64,000 nucleotides of DNA from Roseibium sp. Sym1. GTDB taxonomy: Bacteria > Pseudomonadota > Alphaproteobacteria > Rhizobiales > Stappiaceae. The translations under genes and the position numbers were made by a program. The stretch is taken from NCBI RefSeq assembly GCF_027359675.1, contig NZ_CP114786.1:6298501-6362500 (forward strand), written 5' to 3'. The notes under the pieces were generated by a model that was not told the origin of the DNA, did not search any database, and saw only the letters and a list, made by a program, of their open reading frames with translations. This document shows positions 1-8,669 of this stretch, piece after piece; within the stretch, counting starts at the first letter, position 1, and each line of letters opens with the position of its first letter.

Positions 1-698
1 ATCGTTTCCAGATGCTCCAGCAGGGTCGGCCCGGAATACCAGTCCATCTTGTCGCTGCGGCCGGTGACATTGTCGCCGTAACGTGCGGACATCGGGATCG
101 CCTGCAGGCTTTCGAAGTCGAAACCGTTGGCAAAGGTCGCGAATTCCTGCCGGATCTCCTCGAACCGCTCCTGCGAATAACCGACAAGATCGATCTTGTT
201 GATCGCCAGCACAACGTGCCTGATGCCAAGCAGGGAAGCGATGAAGGCATGCCGGCGGGTCTGGACCATCAGGCCGTTGCGGGCATCAACCAGCAGAACC
301 GCGAGATCTGCCGTCGAGGCGCCTGTCGCCATGTTGCGCGTATATTGTTCGTGGCCCGGCGTATCGGCGACAATGAACTTGCGTTTTTCCGTGGCGAAGA
401 AACGGTAGGCAACGTCGATGGTGATGCCCTGCTCCCGCTCGGCTTCCAGGCCGTCGACCAGAAGGGCCAGGTCGATTTCCTCGCCGACCGTGCCGTGCTT
501 TTTCGAATCGCGTTCGAGTGCCGCAAGCTGGTCCTCGAAGATCAGCTTGGTGTCGTAGAGCAGACGGCCGATCAGCGTTGACTTGCCGTCATCGACCGAG
601 CCGCAGGTCAGAAAGCGCAACTGGTCCTTGCTTTCCTGGGCAAGGATATAGTCGGTGACGGCCGTTTCGGCGGTTTCCTGGACGTTTTCGATCGTCAT
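1..698 (-). CDS. cysN: Sulfate adenylyltransferase subunit 1 CysN (partial, N-terminal part)
   Basis: GTPase subunit of ATP sulfurylase, which makes adenylyl sulfate from sulfate and ATP in the cytoplasm with CysD. About 232 N-terminal codons are visible and the C-terminus lies beyond the window start. The frame reads [12 protein letters not shown], a P-loop GSVDDGKST at residues 33-41, the switch motif DTPGHEQY near residue 113 and the guanine-recognition motif NKID near 166-169, all typical of CysN and elongation-factor-like GTPases. The ATG lies one base after the cysD stop, so the genes are translationally coupled. Whether the protein carries a C-terminal APS kinase (CysC) fusion, as in many alphaproteobacteria (NodQ type), cannot be seen. 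Confidence 0.96.
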   Translation of the reverse strand, partial: MTIENVQETAETAVTDYILAQESKDQLRFLTCGSVDDGKSTLIGRLLYDTKLIFEDQLAALERDSKKHGTVGEEIDLALLVDGLEAEREQGITIDVAYRFFATEKRKFIVADTPGHEQYTRNMATGASTADLAVLLVDARNGLMVQTRRHAFIASLLGIRHVVLAINKIDLVGYSQERFEEIRQEFATFANGFDFESLQAIPMSARYGDNVTGRSDKMDWYSGPTLLEHLET

Positions 699-699
699 C

Positions 700-1629
700 T
701 TAGAAATATCCTTCGCGCTTCTTCTTTTCCATGGAGGCGCTTTCGTCCTTGTCGATCAGGCGCCCCTGACGCTCCGAAGTGCGGGCAATCAGCATTTCAC
801 GGACAATGGCGGGTAATGTGTCGGCATCCGATTCAATGGCACCGGTCAGCGGGTAACAGCCGAGGGTCCGGAAACGGACCATCTTCTCTTCGACCACTTC
901 GCCCGCCTTGAGCTTCATGCGGTCGTCGTCGACCATGATCAGCATGCCGTCCCGGTTCACGACCGGGCGCCTGGCGGCAAAATAGAGCGGCACCATCGGA
1001 ATGTTTTCCGTCAGGATGTACTGCCAGATATCGAGTTCGGTCCAGTTGGACAATGGAAAGGCGCGGATGCTTTCGCCCTTGGCCACCCGGGCGTTGTAGA
1101 GGCTCCACAGCTCCGGCCGCTGGTTCTTCGGGTCCCAGCCGTGGCTGGCATTGCGGAACGAGAACACACGTTCCTTGGCGCGGGACTTTTCCTCGTCCCG
1201 GCGGGCACCGCCGAAGGCGGCGTCGAAACCGTATTTGTCGAGCGCCTGTTTCAGCGCCTCCGTCTTCATGACATGCGTGTGAACCGAGGAACCGTGAGAG
1301 AACGGGCCGATATTCTTCTGGAGCCCTTCCGGGTTGGTATGGACGATCAGGTCCATGCCGAGACGCGCGGCGGTCTCGTCCCGAAAGGTGATCATGTCCC
1401 GGAATTTCCAGGTCGTGTCCACATGCAGCAGCGGGAATGGCGGTTTCGACGGATAGAACGCCTTCATCGCCAGGTGCAGCATGACGCCGCTGTCCTTGCC
1501 GATGGAATAGAGCATCACCGGATTGGAGAATTCTGCGGCCACTTCACGAATGATGTGGATGCTTTCCGCCTCCAGACGCTTCAGGTTGCTGAGGCGCTCG
1601 GGCGTGATCCCCTGAGATTGCATGTTCAT
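700..1629 (-). CDS. cysD: Sulfate adenylyltransferase subunit 2 CysD
   Basis: Catalytic subunit of ATP sulfurylase, 309 aa, the usual length. It belongs to the PP-loop (adenine nucleotide alpha hydrolase) fold: the nucleotide loop SIGKDSGV is at residues 42-49, followed by HVDTTWKF and the conserved C-terminal stretch [12 protein letters not shown]. It works with CysN to adenylate sulfate for cysteine synthesis. It is the middle gene of cysQ-cysD-cysN, 57 nt downstream of cysQ and 1 nt upstream of cysN. Two in-frame ATGs (1629 and 1623) are possible starts; the first is taken. Confidence 0.97.
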   Translation of the reverse strand: MNMQSQGITPERLSNLKRLEAESIHIIREVAAEFSNPVMLYSIGKDSGVMLHLAMKAFYPSKPPFPLLHVDTTWKFRDMITFRDETAARLGMDLIVHTNPEGLQKNIGPFSHGSSVHTHVMKTEALKQALDKYGFDAAFGGARRDEEKSRAKERVFSFRNASHGWDPKNQRPELWSLYNARVAKGESIRAFPLSNWTELDIWQYILTENIPMVPLYFAARRPVVNRDGMLIMVDDDRMKLKAGEVVEEKMVRFRTLGCYPLTGAIESDADTLPAIVREMLIARTSERQGRLIDKDESASMEKKKREGYF

Positions 1630-1686
1630 ATTCGCTTTTCCGTTGGGCCGGCGGACCGGCCGTGATCTTGTGTTCGTGGTCTCGCC

Positions 1687-2529
1687 TCAGGCCGCCGGAG
1701 CTAGCCCCTGAAGCAGCGCCTTGCTGCTGACGGCAAGAAAATGCGGATTGCGCAGGTCGTCCTTTGTCGCGTTGTCCGGTACCCGGTAGACAAAGTCGTC
1801 TCCCGTTTCAGCAAGCACCACAGCGCCGCCTGCGGCCCGCACGACCGCATCTCCCGCGGCAATGTCCCACTGCATCGTCGGCGCGAGGCGCGGGTAGAGG
1901 TCGGCCGCACCGGCCGCCACCCAGCACAGTTTCAGCGACGAGCCGACGGAGAGCTGTTCCGCGACCTTGAAACGGCCGATAAAGGCTGCCGTTTCACCGG
2001 ACATGTGCGAACGGCTCGCCAGAACGCTCAGGCCTTCCGCCGGCGGAGTGCGGACACTGACAGGTTCAATGCCGGTCACACGTCCGGCCTCGATCCTGCC
2101 CTTGAACGCCGCATCGCGCTGCGTGCCGTCCATTTCCAGATGTCCGCCCCAATAGATTTCGCCGAGGGCCGGTGCCGACACCACCCCAAAAACCGGCTTG
2201 CCCGCCTCGATCAGCGCGATATTGACCGTGAACTCGCCGTTTTTCTTCAAGAACTCCTTGGTGCCGTCCAGTGGATCGACCAGAAAGTAGCGATCGCGGA
2301 CATCCGGCAGGTTGCCAGCCTCGACGCTTTCCTCGGCGACAACGGGAATGTCCGCGAAGCGTTCGGCAAGTCCGGCCAGGATAATCTTTTCAGCCGCCGC
2401 ATCCGCTTTGGTCACCGGAGACCCGTCAATCTTGCTCTCGACCTCAAACGGTTCAGCATAGATTTTCAGGATTTCTTCCCCGGCGCTGATCGCCAGCTGG
2501 CTCAAAAAGGATACCTGGTCTTCCGTCAT
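1687..2529 (-). CDS. cysQ: 3'(2'),5'-bisphosphate nucleotidase CysQ
   Basis: Inositol-monophosphatase-fold phosphatase that removes PAP/PAPS by-products of sulfate assimilation. From this start it has 280 aa. Metal-site motifs are visible: EE at residues 66-67, DPLDGTKEF at 85-93, and a C-terminal WDIAAGDAVVRAAGG, the WDxAAG signature. I prefer the ATG at 2529 because GAGG lies about 8 nt upstream; the in-frame ATG at 2556 would add nine residues and has a weaker site. It is first in the operon with cysDN, which fits its role of protecting the pathway from PAP build-up. Confidence 0.93.
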   Translation of the reverse strand: MTEDQVSFLSQLAISAGEEILKIYAEPFEVESKIDGSPVTKADAAAEKIILAGLAERFADIPVVAEESVEAGNLPDVRDRYFLVDPLDGTKEFLKKNGEFTVNIALIEAGKPVFGVVSAPALGEIYWGGHLEMDGTQRDAAFKGRIEAGRVTGIEPVSVRTPPAEGLSVLASRSHMSGETAAFIGRFKVAEQLSVGSSLKLCWVAAGAADLYPRLAPTMQWDIAAGDAVVRAAGGAVVLAETGDDFVYRVPDNATKDDLRNPHFLAVSSKALLQGLAPAA

Positions 2530-2830
2530 CAACGCCTCAATTTGCACGGAAACCATTAGAATTTCCGTGTCCTCTGCTCGTTTGGCATGCCCGTAAATAA
2601 TGAAAGAACCTGTATCAATTCAAGGAATGGTGTTCCACGAATGCGCACGAAATGAAAACGCTCAGGTTTCTCTGCCCACCGCTTAGGGGGTTTTGTTGCG
2701 TATCGCAAGCGAGCCGAATGCCTCTGAGCCCCGGAAATACGGAGATTCACGGATTGGCAAGGCCTTGTTGTTAAACTCACTTGAGCCCGGGGGAAGAAAA
2801 CCCTCGAATGTGAGCAAATGCGAGTTGATC

Positions 2831-3331
2831 ATGTCGGACGCCAAGCCAGAACCGCAGCATCCTGTCGATGAAAGCGCAAGCGAACAGTTTCCGCGCGCAC
2901 GGCGTGCTCGTGTCTTCAAGAAGGGCAAAATGGTCTTCCAGCACGGCCTGAGATCCATTCCCTGCATCGTGCGCAACATTTCCGATGGCGGTGCACTGCT
3001 TGAATTCGAGCAGGCCTACATGCTGCCGAAGGAATTCGACCTGCATATCGACCTGGAAGCCTATGAAGTCACCTGTGAACGGCGCTGGGAAGAAGGCCTG
3101 CGCTGCGGTGTCCAATTCATCTCCGAGAAGCGGCCAACCTCAGCGCAGCGCGCCCAGGTTCTCAAGACATCCGAGGAAGCGCTGAAGGGCGAGGTCGACA
3201 ATCGCCGCGACAGCCCGGACAATTTTTTCCAGCGCAAGCATTTCGATGATCCGCAAGTCGGCTCGCACGAAGCGGACGCCAGACCCCGCCCCGCAACGGG
3301 CGGCAAGCCTTCGTTCGGAAAGCGGCGCTGA
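2831..3331 (+). CDS. PilZ domain protein
   Basis: Protein of about 166 aa with a PilZ fold in its first two thirds. An Arg-rich RRARVFKKG segment is followed by CIVRNISDGGALLEFE, resembling the RxxxR and [D/N]xSxxG pair that binds c-di-GMP. The last 60 residues are charged and look disordered. Such small PilZ proteins act as cytoplasmic c-di-GMP receptors in motility or polysaccharide control, but the target here is unknown. The start is uncertain: ATG 2831 gives MSDAKP with no good ribosome site, while GTG at 2810 lies behind a GGGGGAAG stretch and would add seven residues. The gene stands alone and is followed by a terminator-like hairpin. Confidence 0.8.
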   Translation: MSDAKPEPQHPVDESASEQFPRARRARVFKKGKMVFQHGLRSIPCIVRNISDGGALLEFEQAYMLPKEFDLHIDLEAYEVTCERRWEEGLRCGVQFISEKRPTSAQRAQVLKTSEEALKGEVDNRRDSPDNFFQRKHFDDPQVGSHEADARPRPATGGKPSFGKRR

Positions 3332-3365
3332 CGGCGGGCGTTGCCGGACTATCATTGTATGGGAC

Positions 3366-3400
3366 AAGGCCCCTTCAGCATGAGTTGAGGAGGCCTTTTT
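3366..3400 (+). terminator. Probable rho-independent terminator after the PilZ gene
   Basis: Arms AAGGCC (3366-3371) and GGCCTT (3392-3397) with partial pairing inside, followed by a run of five T. It lies 35 nt after the PilZ stop codon and before the convergent GST gene. Confidence 0.5.
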
Positions 3401-3420
3401 ACGTTTGAAGACGGCCGGCG

Positions 3421-4017
3421 TCAGGCCGCAGCCTTCTCCCGCTCCACGGTGCGCTTGACCGCCGGCCGTTCGGCGCAGCGCGCCACCCAGTCGCGGACCG
3501 CCTTGTTGTCGGGCATGAGATCGGGCACCCACAGGAACGGACTGCTGCAGAGCAGATCGGCGGCGGAATAGCGTTCGCCAAGCAGATAAGGCTGGGTTTC
3601 CAGCGTCTCGGCCAGCCGTTCCGTCATGGTGTCATAATCCCGCAGGCTTGCCGTCAGCACCGGATGGTTCAACTGCGCAAACTGCAGCAGGATCACCGGC
3701 TCCATGATGCCCTGATAATAAAACAGCCAGGACAGGTAGTCGCCGCGGCCCGGCTGGCCCTCGATCGGTCCGAGCCCGGCTTCCGGGAATTTGTCCGTGA
3801 GATACAGAATGATGGCCCCGCGCTCGCGGATCTTTTCCGCTCCGTCGACAAGATAGGGAACTTTCTTTTCCGGATGCGGATTGCGCGGATCAGGCGCGCC
3901 GCCGCCGTCCTGCCGCGGGATGGTCACTTCCTGGATATCGACGTCGGCGCCAAGTTCCTCGATCAGTGTGACGATGGAAGAAGACCGGCTGTTGGGGGCG
4001 TGGTAAAGCGTGGCCAT
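3421..4017 (-). CDS. Glutathione S-transferase family protein
   Basis: 198-aa cytosolic GST. The N-terminal thioredoxin-like half reads MATLYHAPNSRSSSIV, with the conserved cis-proline motif KVPYLVDG and the ERGAIILYL helix around residues 50-75. The all-alpha C-terminal half contains YLLGERYSAADLL, the typical GST_C N-capping motif. The start at 4017 is chosen because AGGAG lies about 9 nt upstream; the longer frame to 4071 adds an unlikely tail. It diverges from a WYL-type regulator 68-80 nt away, which may control it. The substrate cannot be told from sequence. Confidence 0.9.
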   Translation of the reverse strand: MATLYHAPNSRSSSIVTLIEELGADVDIQEVTIPRQDGGGAPDPRNPHPEKKVPYLVDGAEKIRERGAIILYLTDKFPEAGLGPIEGQPGRGDYLSWLFYYQGIMEPVILLQFAQLNHPVLTASLRDYDTMTERLAETLETQPYLLGERYSAADLLCSSPFLWVPDLMPDNKAVRDWVARCAERPAVKRTVEREKAAA

Positions 4018-4085
4018 GGAAAAGCTCCTTTCGGTTTGGATGCAAAAGCTATAGCGTCCCCCTGCTGACACTTTCCGGCAGGAGC

Positions 4086-4808
4086 ATGCATTTCCCGATG
4101 GCCCGTACAGACAGACTGATGCGTCTGATGGATATCTTCCGGCGCCTGCCGCAACCGGTGACCGCGGCCCGGCTTGCCGAAGAGAGCGGCGTCTCCTTGC
4201 GCCAGCTTTACCGCGATATTGCCACCCTGCGCGCCGGAGGGGCGCTTATCGACGGCGCCGCCGGGGTCGGCTACACGCTGGTCGAGGACACGGCGCTGCC
4301 GCCGCAGAGCTTTTCGCGCCTGGAGATCGAGGCGCTGATGCTGGCCCAGAGCGGTCTGGAGCAGATAGGAGATGCAACGCTGATCGAGTCCGGGCGCAAT
4401 GCCATGGCCCGGATTATCGCAACCCTGCCCGACCGCCAGGCCCGCCAGGCCATGCACACGGTGCTGCGGTCCTGGCGCCGGACCGACACGCGTCCGCCGA
4501 TCTCGGTCGACCTGGATCTGTTGCGCGAGGCCTGCTGGGAGGAGTTCAGCCTGGTGATCACCTATCGCGACCTGCAGGACCGGGTATCCACCCGCGAGAT
4601 CTGGCCGCTCGGCATGTCCTATGGCGAGGACACGCTGCTCTTGCTCGCCCATTGCCGCCTGCGCATGGACTATCGCCACTTCCATGTCAGCCGCATCGAG
4701 GCGATGGATCGCGGCGGCGAGAGCTTTCGCCCGAAACGCGTCAGCCTGCTGCGGGAGTATGTGGCCGGGCGGCGGCGAAACCGGCCCGTTCCCGCAACCG
4801 GGTGCTGA
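4086..4808 (+). CDS. YafY-type transcriptional regulator (HTH_11 + WYL domain)
   Basis: About 240 aa. An N-terminal winged helix-turn-helix (MARTDRLMRLMDIFRRLPQPVTAARLAEESGVSLRQLYRDIATL) is typical of the HTH_11/DeoR-like class. A C-terminal WYL-type ligand domain follows (EFSLVITYRD..REIWPLGMSYGEDTLLLLAHCRLRMDYRHFHVSRI). The usual WYL tripeptide is degenerate here. A strong GCAGGAG sits only 2 nt before ATG 4086, so the in-frame ATG at 4098 (MARTDR), about 14 nt from it, may be the real start. It is transcribed away from the GST gene, so GST regulation or autoregulation from the shared intergenic region is an inference. Confidence 0.87.
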   Translation: MHFPMARTDRLMRLMDIFRRLPQPVTAARLAEESGVSLRQLYRDIATLRAGGALIDGAAGVGYTLVEDTALPPQSFSRLEIEALMLAQSGLEQIGDATLIESGRNAMARIIATLPDRQARQAMHTVLRSWRRTDTRPPISVDLDLLREACWEEFSLVITYRDLQDRVSTREIWPLGMSYGEDTLLLLAHCRLRMDYRHFHVSRIEAMDRGGESFRPKRVSLLREYVAGRRRNRPVPATGC

Positions 4809-4889
4809 GACAGGACACCGTGCCGCAACGGCTTGTGCAACCCGCAATAAACAGGTCATCCGACTGGTTCCGGTTCATTGCGGTCCGTA

Positions 4890-6812
4890 TTATCCCCTCC
4901 CGTCCAGAAACGACTGAGCCGCCTCCCGGGTCTCGTAGATATGCGCCGGCCCCTTCAGCGTCTCACCAAGTTTCAGGCGCAGGAAGGCAGAGCCCGAATA
5001 ACGGGTCACGGTGCCGTAGAACCGGCTCTCCAGATCGGCGACCATGTCGGCGTAATCATTGGAAATGTCGTCATCCAGGTGAAAGCCATCGTAATTGACG
5101 ATGACGTCAACGCGCCTGCCGAACGGGCCGCAGACCCGTTCCACCTGGTCGCGGACCTGAGCGACTTCCTCTCCGGTGCGGATGCGCATCTTCTCAAAAT
5201 TGATGAAGAGACGCCCGCTCGGCGCATCGAGGGCGATGCGTTCGGGCAAGTCGAGATGGAGCAGCTCGCGCCTGAGGTCCATCGGGCCCTCCCGGAACAG
5301 GCGCGCATCCATCTCCTCGACCTCGCCGATGACCGGGCGGAAGGCCATTTGCGCCAGAATGTCCCGCTCCAGATCGATGCCAGGCGCGATTTCCTTGAGC
5401 ACCAGGCCGTTTTCGCTCAATTCGAACACACAACGCTCGGTCACATAAAGCACCGGCTGGCCGAGACGTGCCGCGCGGCGGCCGGAGAAGGTCACCTGCT
5501 CGACCTCGGTCATGAATTTCCGCGCGCTGCCCTCGTCGCGGATATTCATCCGGCCGTCGCTAAGATGAATGTGCAGCCCCTTGGCGGTAAAGGTGCCTGC
5601 GAAGACCAGCGCCTTGGCGTTCTGGCTGATGTTGATGAAACCGCCGGCCCCGGCGAGGCGCGGACCGAAGCGTGAGACGTTGACATTTCCGGCCGCGTCC
5701 GCCTGGGCGAGGCCGAGGCAGGCCATGTCGAGGCCGCCGCCGTCATAGAAGTCGAACTGGGAGTTTTGCGGGATGACCGCGTCAACGTCCACCGCCGCGC
5801 CAAAATCCAGTCCCGAGGCCGGCTGGCCACCGACGACCCCCGGCTCCGCCGTCAGCGTGACATGGTTCAAAAGCCCCTCCTCGGCCGCCACCGCCGCCAC
5901 GCCTTCCGGCATGCCGATACCCAGATTGATGACACCGTTGACGGGCAATTCGAAGGCGCATCGCCGGGCGATGATCTTGCGCGGGCCCAGTTCCATTGCC
6001 GGGATTTCACCCTCCGGAGGGCGGACCCGGTTGGTGAAAGCGTGGGAAAAGGAGGTCTTGTAGGTCTGCATGTGGTTCGCCGGATCGGCCACCACAACGG
6101 CGTCCACCAGAATGCCGGGGATGTGAACCTCGCGCGCCGGCAGGCTGCGCCCCCGCGCCAGCCGCTCCACCTGGACAATGACCACACCACCGGCGTTCTT
6201 CACCGCCATCGCCTGTGCGAGATTGTCGATCAGCAGTGCTTCGCGCTCCATGGTGACGTTGCCGGCCTCGTCCGCCGTGGTGCCGCGCAGCAGCGCCACC
6301 GTCAGTTTCGGCGCCGGATAATAAAGCACTTCCTCGCCGCCGACCTCCATCAGCTCCACCTGGGGCTCCGTCGATAGGTCGTTGACCGCTCCCCCGCCCT
6401 GGCGCGGATCGACAAAGGTCTCCAGGCCCACCTTGGAAAGCATGCCGGGCTTGCCGGCAGCCGCATCCCGGTAGAGCTGGCTGATGCAGCCTTGCGGCAG
6501 GTTCCAGCCCTTGATCCTGCCGTCGACAGCGAGCCTGGCCACTTTCGGGATCAGGCCCCAATGACCGCCAACCACCTGTTTCAGCAAGCCGTCATGGCCA
6601 AGGCGGTTGAGGCCCCTGTCCTTGCCGTCCCCCTGGCCTGCCGCGAAGACAAGGGACAGGTCACGCGGATGCCCCTGGCTCAGGAACCGGGCCTCGATCG
6701 CGGCCAGGAGCTCGTCGGGCACGCCGATGCCGACAAATCCGGATGTGGTGATGGTGTCGCCGTCCTTGACCAGCGCGGCCGCGTCCGCCGCCGAAACAAC
6801 TTTCCGACGCAT
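4890..6812 (-). CDS. Acyl-CoA:acetate/3-ketoacid CoA-transferase (propionate CoA-transferase-like) with C-terminal extension
   Basis: 640-aa family I CoA-transferase with fused alpha and beta halves. The N-terminal half begins MRRKVVSAADAAALVKDGDTITTSGFVGIGVP. The beta half carries NGVINLGIGMPEGVA and TAEPGVVGGQPASG, where Glu near residue 323 matches the catalytic glutamate that forms the glutamyl-CoA thioester. Known propionate/acetate CoA-transferases end near 520 aa; here a further segment of about 130 residues (about 511-640) follows. The start is set by GGAGGA 5-10 nt upstream of ATG 6812. It stands alone and converges on the WYL regulator gene. It moves CoA between short-chain acyl donors and acetate; the exact substrate is not determined. 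Confidence 0.88.
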   Translation of the reverse strand: MRRKVVSAADAAALVKDGDTITTSGFVGIGVPDELLAAIEARFLSQGHPRDLSLVFAAGQGDGKDRGLNRLGHDGLLKQVVGGHWGLIPKVARLAVDGRIKGWNLPQGCISQLYRDAAAGKPGMLSKVGLETFVDPRQGGGAVNDLSTEPQVELMEVGGEEVLYYPAPKLTVALLRGTTADEAGNVTMEREALLIDNLAQAMAVKNAGGVVIVQVERLARGRSLPAREVHIPGILVDAVVVADPANHMQTYKTSFSHAFTNRVRPPEGEIPAMELGPRKIIARRCAFELPVNGVINLGIGMPEGVAAVAAEEGLLNHVTLTAEPGVVGGQPASGLDFGAAVDVDAVIPQNSQFDFYDGGGLDMACLGLAQADAAGNVNVSRFGPRLAGAGGFINISQNAKALVFAGTFTAKGLHIHLSDGRMNIRDEGSARKFMTEVEQVTFSGRRAARLGQPVLYVTERCVFELSENGLVLKEIAPGIDLERDILAQMAFRPVIGEVEEMDARLFREGPMDLRRELLHLDLPERIALDAPSGRLFINFEKMRIRTGEEVAQVRDQVERVCGPFGRRVDVIVNYDGFHLDDDISNDYADMVADLESRFYGTVTRYSGSAFLRLKLGETLKGPAHIYETREAAQSFLDGRG

Positions 6813-7096
6813 GAAGTCCTCCCGATTTTTGCCTGCCAGTTTTGACCGGAAGCGATTGGATCGTCCAGAGCAATAGCCGTTCGGCTTATGCCTCCAGGCT
6901 GCCTTCCGGAAAAATCTCAAGGGGCTTTCGGGGCAATACCCGTAAAAACTACCTAAGATTGCATAATTTCCACACCAACACCTATACTCGCGAAAGGCGT
7001 CTGAATGGGGGGCACCCGGCCGGCGTCTGCTGCCGGTTCCTCATGTCAAGCGACCGGACCGACCGCACACCTCTTCGAGCCAAGGGAGTTCCTCCG

Positions 7097-8503
7097 ATGC
7101 ATGTCCGCTTCGCCTCCGCTTTCGTCGCCACGCTTCTTCTCACCGGAACCGGTGCCCAGGCCCAGGACTGTCCGGATCCCGGCCGGCAGCCGGCGACCAA
7201 CACGTTGATAGACCTGGTGAAGAGCGACCCTGCCCTGGCGGACCAGCTCACCAGATCGATCGAACTCGGTCAGATCATCAATTCGGATCCAAAGACAAAT
7301 CCGGTCGCCAGCCTCGATGACTATTACGACTTCGTCGATGCACTGTTGACCTATCCGCCGCAGAACATCGACACCGGCATTTTCGACGGCAAGATCCGCG
7401 TGGGCATGGATGGCAAGAACTATTGCAACTGGAACATCCTCGACATCCTCTCCTACAGCTATTTCCTGGTCGACCGGCAACTGACCACCGATCCGCGCGG
7501 CCAGATCCAGTTCGAGAACGACGCCTTCTCGAACTGGATGCGCGATATCGCGGTTGAATGGGGCAAATACCTGGAAACCCCTCCCTCGGCGGTGCATGTT
7601 CCCGACTTCACAAGCGACCCGAATTTCGGCGACTGGTACTGCCCGCCGGAAGGCGGCTACACGACCTTCCAGGACTTCTTCGTGCGCGAACTGTGTGCCG
7701 CCACCTTCCCGACAGGCTCGCGCCCGGTGGAAGGTTACAATGACCCGGCGACCGTCGTTGCCATCGGCGACAGCACGTCTGCCGGCTGGTGGCCGATCAG
7801 CAGCACCGGCAAGCTGGTGACCACCTATGACGGTGTTTCCCAGGCGGGTGAAGTGATCAAGGGTCAGCTCTACAGCGATGTCTTTGAATTCATTGACGGC
7901 AAGGACGGCGAGAAGGTCCTCGAGACCTTCGGCTCAATCGACTCGAGCCTGTTCAGGAACGGCACCTGGACCCACCAGTTCCTCAACGTGAACAACTATC
8001 ACCGGCTGCATGTGCCGGTCGCCGGCAAGATCATCTATTTCAAGCACCTGCAGGCCGGCGTGCGGATGAAGTCCGGCTGGGCCGAAGCGCGTGAGGAAGG
8101 TGAAGTCAGCCACTACGACCCGCAGGACACTGCGGACTGGCAGTTCGGCCAGACACGCATGGTGATCGGCATCGAAACGGAGGATCATGGCATCGTTGTC
8201 ATCTCGCCGATGGGCATGGCGCAGGTATCGTCCATCGTCAAACGGGACTGGGTCAAGGAAGGCGCCATGGCCGACAAGGGTTGGGAATTCGCCAACTTCG
8301 CGTTTGGCGGCTCCGACTTTGTCGTGATCTTCGAGGAACAGGCGGATTTCACGCTCACGGTCGACACGCTTGCCGAACCGGCCCCCGGCGCGGGCGTCAA
8401 CTACGCATCGTCCGTGCAGGGCCAGAAATACGGCTGCTTCGGCGGCGTCACCACCTGCGGCGCCACGCCGGAGACCCCGCCGGCCCCGCCTGCGGACCAG
8501 TAA
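7097..8503 (+). CDS. Secreted phosphatidylserine-decarboxylase-like pyruvoyl enzyme
   Basis: 468 aa with a clear signal peptide (MHVRFASAFVATLLLTGTGAQAQ). The C-terminal half has marks of the PSD family (PF02666): FQDFFVREL, YHRLHVPVAGKI near residues 300-311, MAQVSSI, and KGWEFANFAFGGSDFVVIF, where Ser406 fits the GGS self-cleavage site that becomes the pyruvoyl group. The N-terminal part resembles the region before the catalytic domain in PSD-like amino-acid decarboxylases of fungi. Ordinary bacterial Psd is an inner-membrane enzyme without a cleaved signal, so export is unusual. The start is backed by AAGGGAG about 9 nt upstream. A Cys-containing tail (KYGCFGGVTTCG) may form a disulfide. 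Substrate unknown. Confidence 0.78.
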   Translation: MHVRFASAFVATLLLTGTGAQAQDCPDPGRQPATNTLIDLVKSDPALADQLTRSIELGQIINSDPKTNPVASLDDYYDFVDALLTYPPQNIDTGIFDGKIRVGMDGKNYCNWNILDILSYSYFLVDRQLTTDPRGQIQFENDAFSNWMRDIAVEWGKYLETPPSAVHVPDFTSDPNFGDWYCPPEGGYTTFQDFFVRELCAATFPTGSRPVEGYNDPATVVAIGDSTSAGWWPISSTGKLVTTYDGVSQAGEVIKGQLYSDVFEFIDGKDGEKVLETFGSIDSSLFRNGTWTHQFLNVNNYHRLHVPVAGKIIYFKHLQAGVRMKSGWAEAREEGEVSHYDPQDTADWQFGQTRMVIGIETEDHGIVVISPMGMAQVSSIVKRDWVKEGAMADKGWEFANFAFGGSDFVVIFEEQADFTLTVDTLAEPAPGAGVNYASSVQGQKYGCFGGVTTCGATPETPPAPPADQ

Positions 8504-8510
8504 GGGTTCC

Positions 8511-8534
8511 CCGGCGGCCTCGTGCGGCCGCCGG
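8511..8534 (+). other. GC-rich hairpin between two secreted-protein genes
   Basis: Perfect 9-bp arms CCGGCGGCC (8511-8519) and GGCCGCCGG (8526-8534) around a 6-nt loop, starting 8 nt after the stop codon of the PSD-like gene. No T run follows, so it may be a processing or attenuating structure rather than a full terminator. Confidence 0.5.
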
Positions 8535-8669
8535 CTGACGCTTCCCGTCTTGCGCGACATGTAAGGGTGGCCCCTCACTTGATCCTCGGCCGGTATACCG
8601 GCATGCTTCGGGTGCTGGGCCGCGAAAGCTGTTCCTTGCCGGGCGGCCGGTCCACGTAAGGATGCCTCC

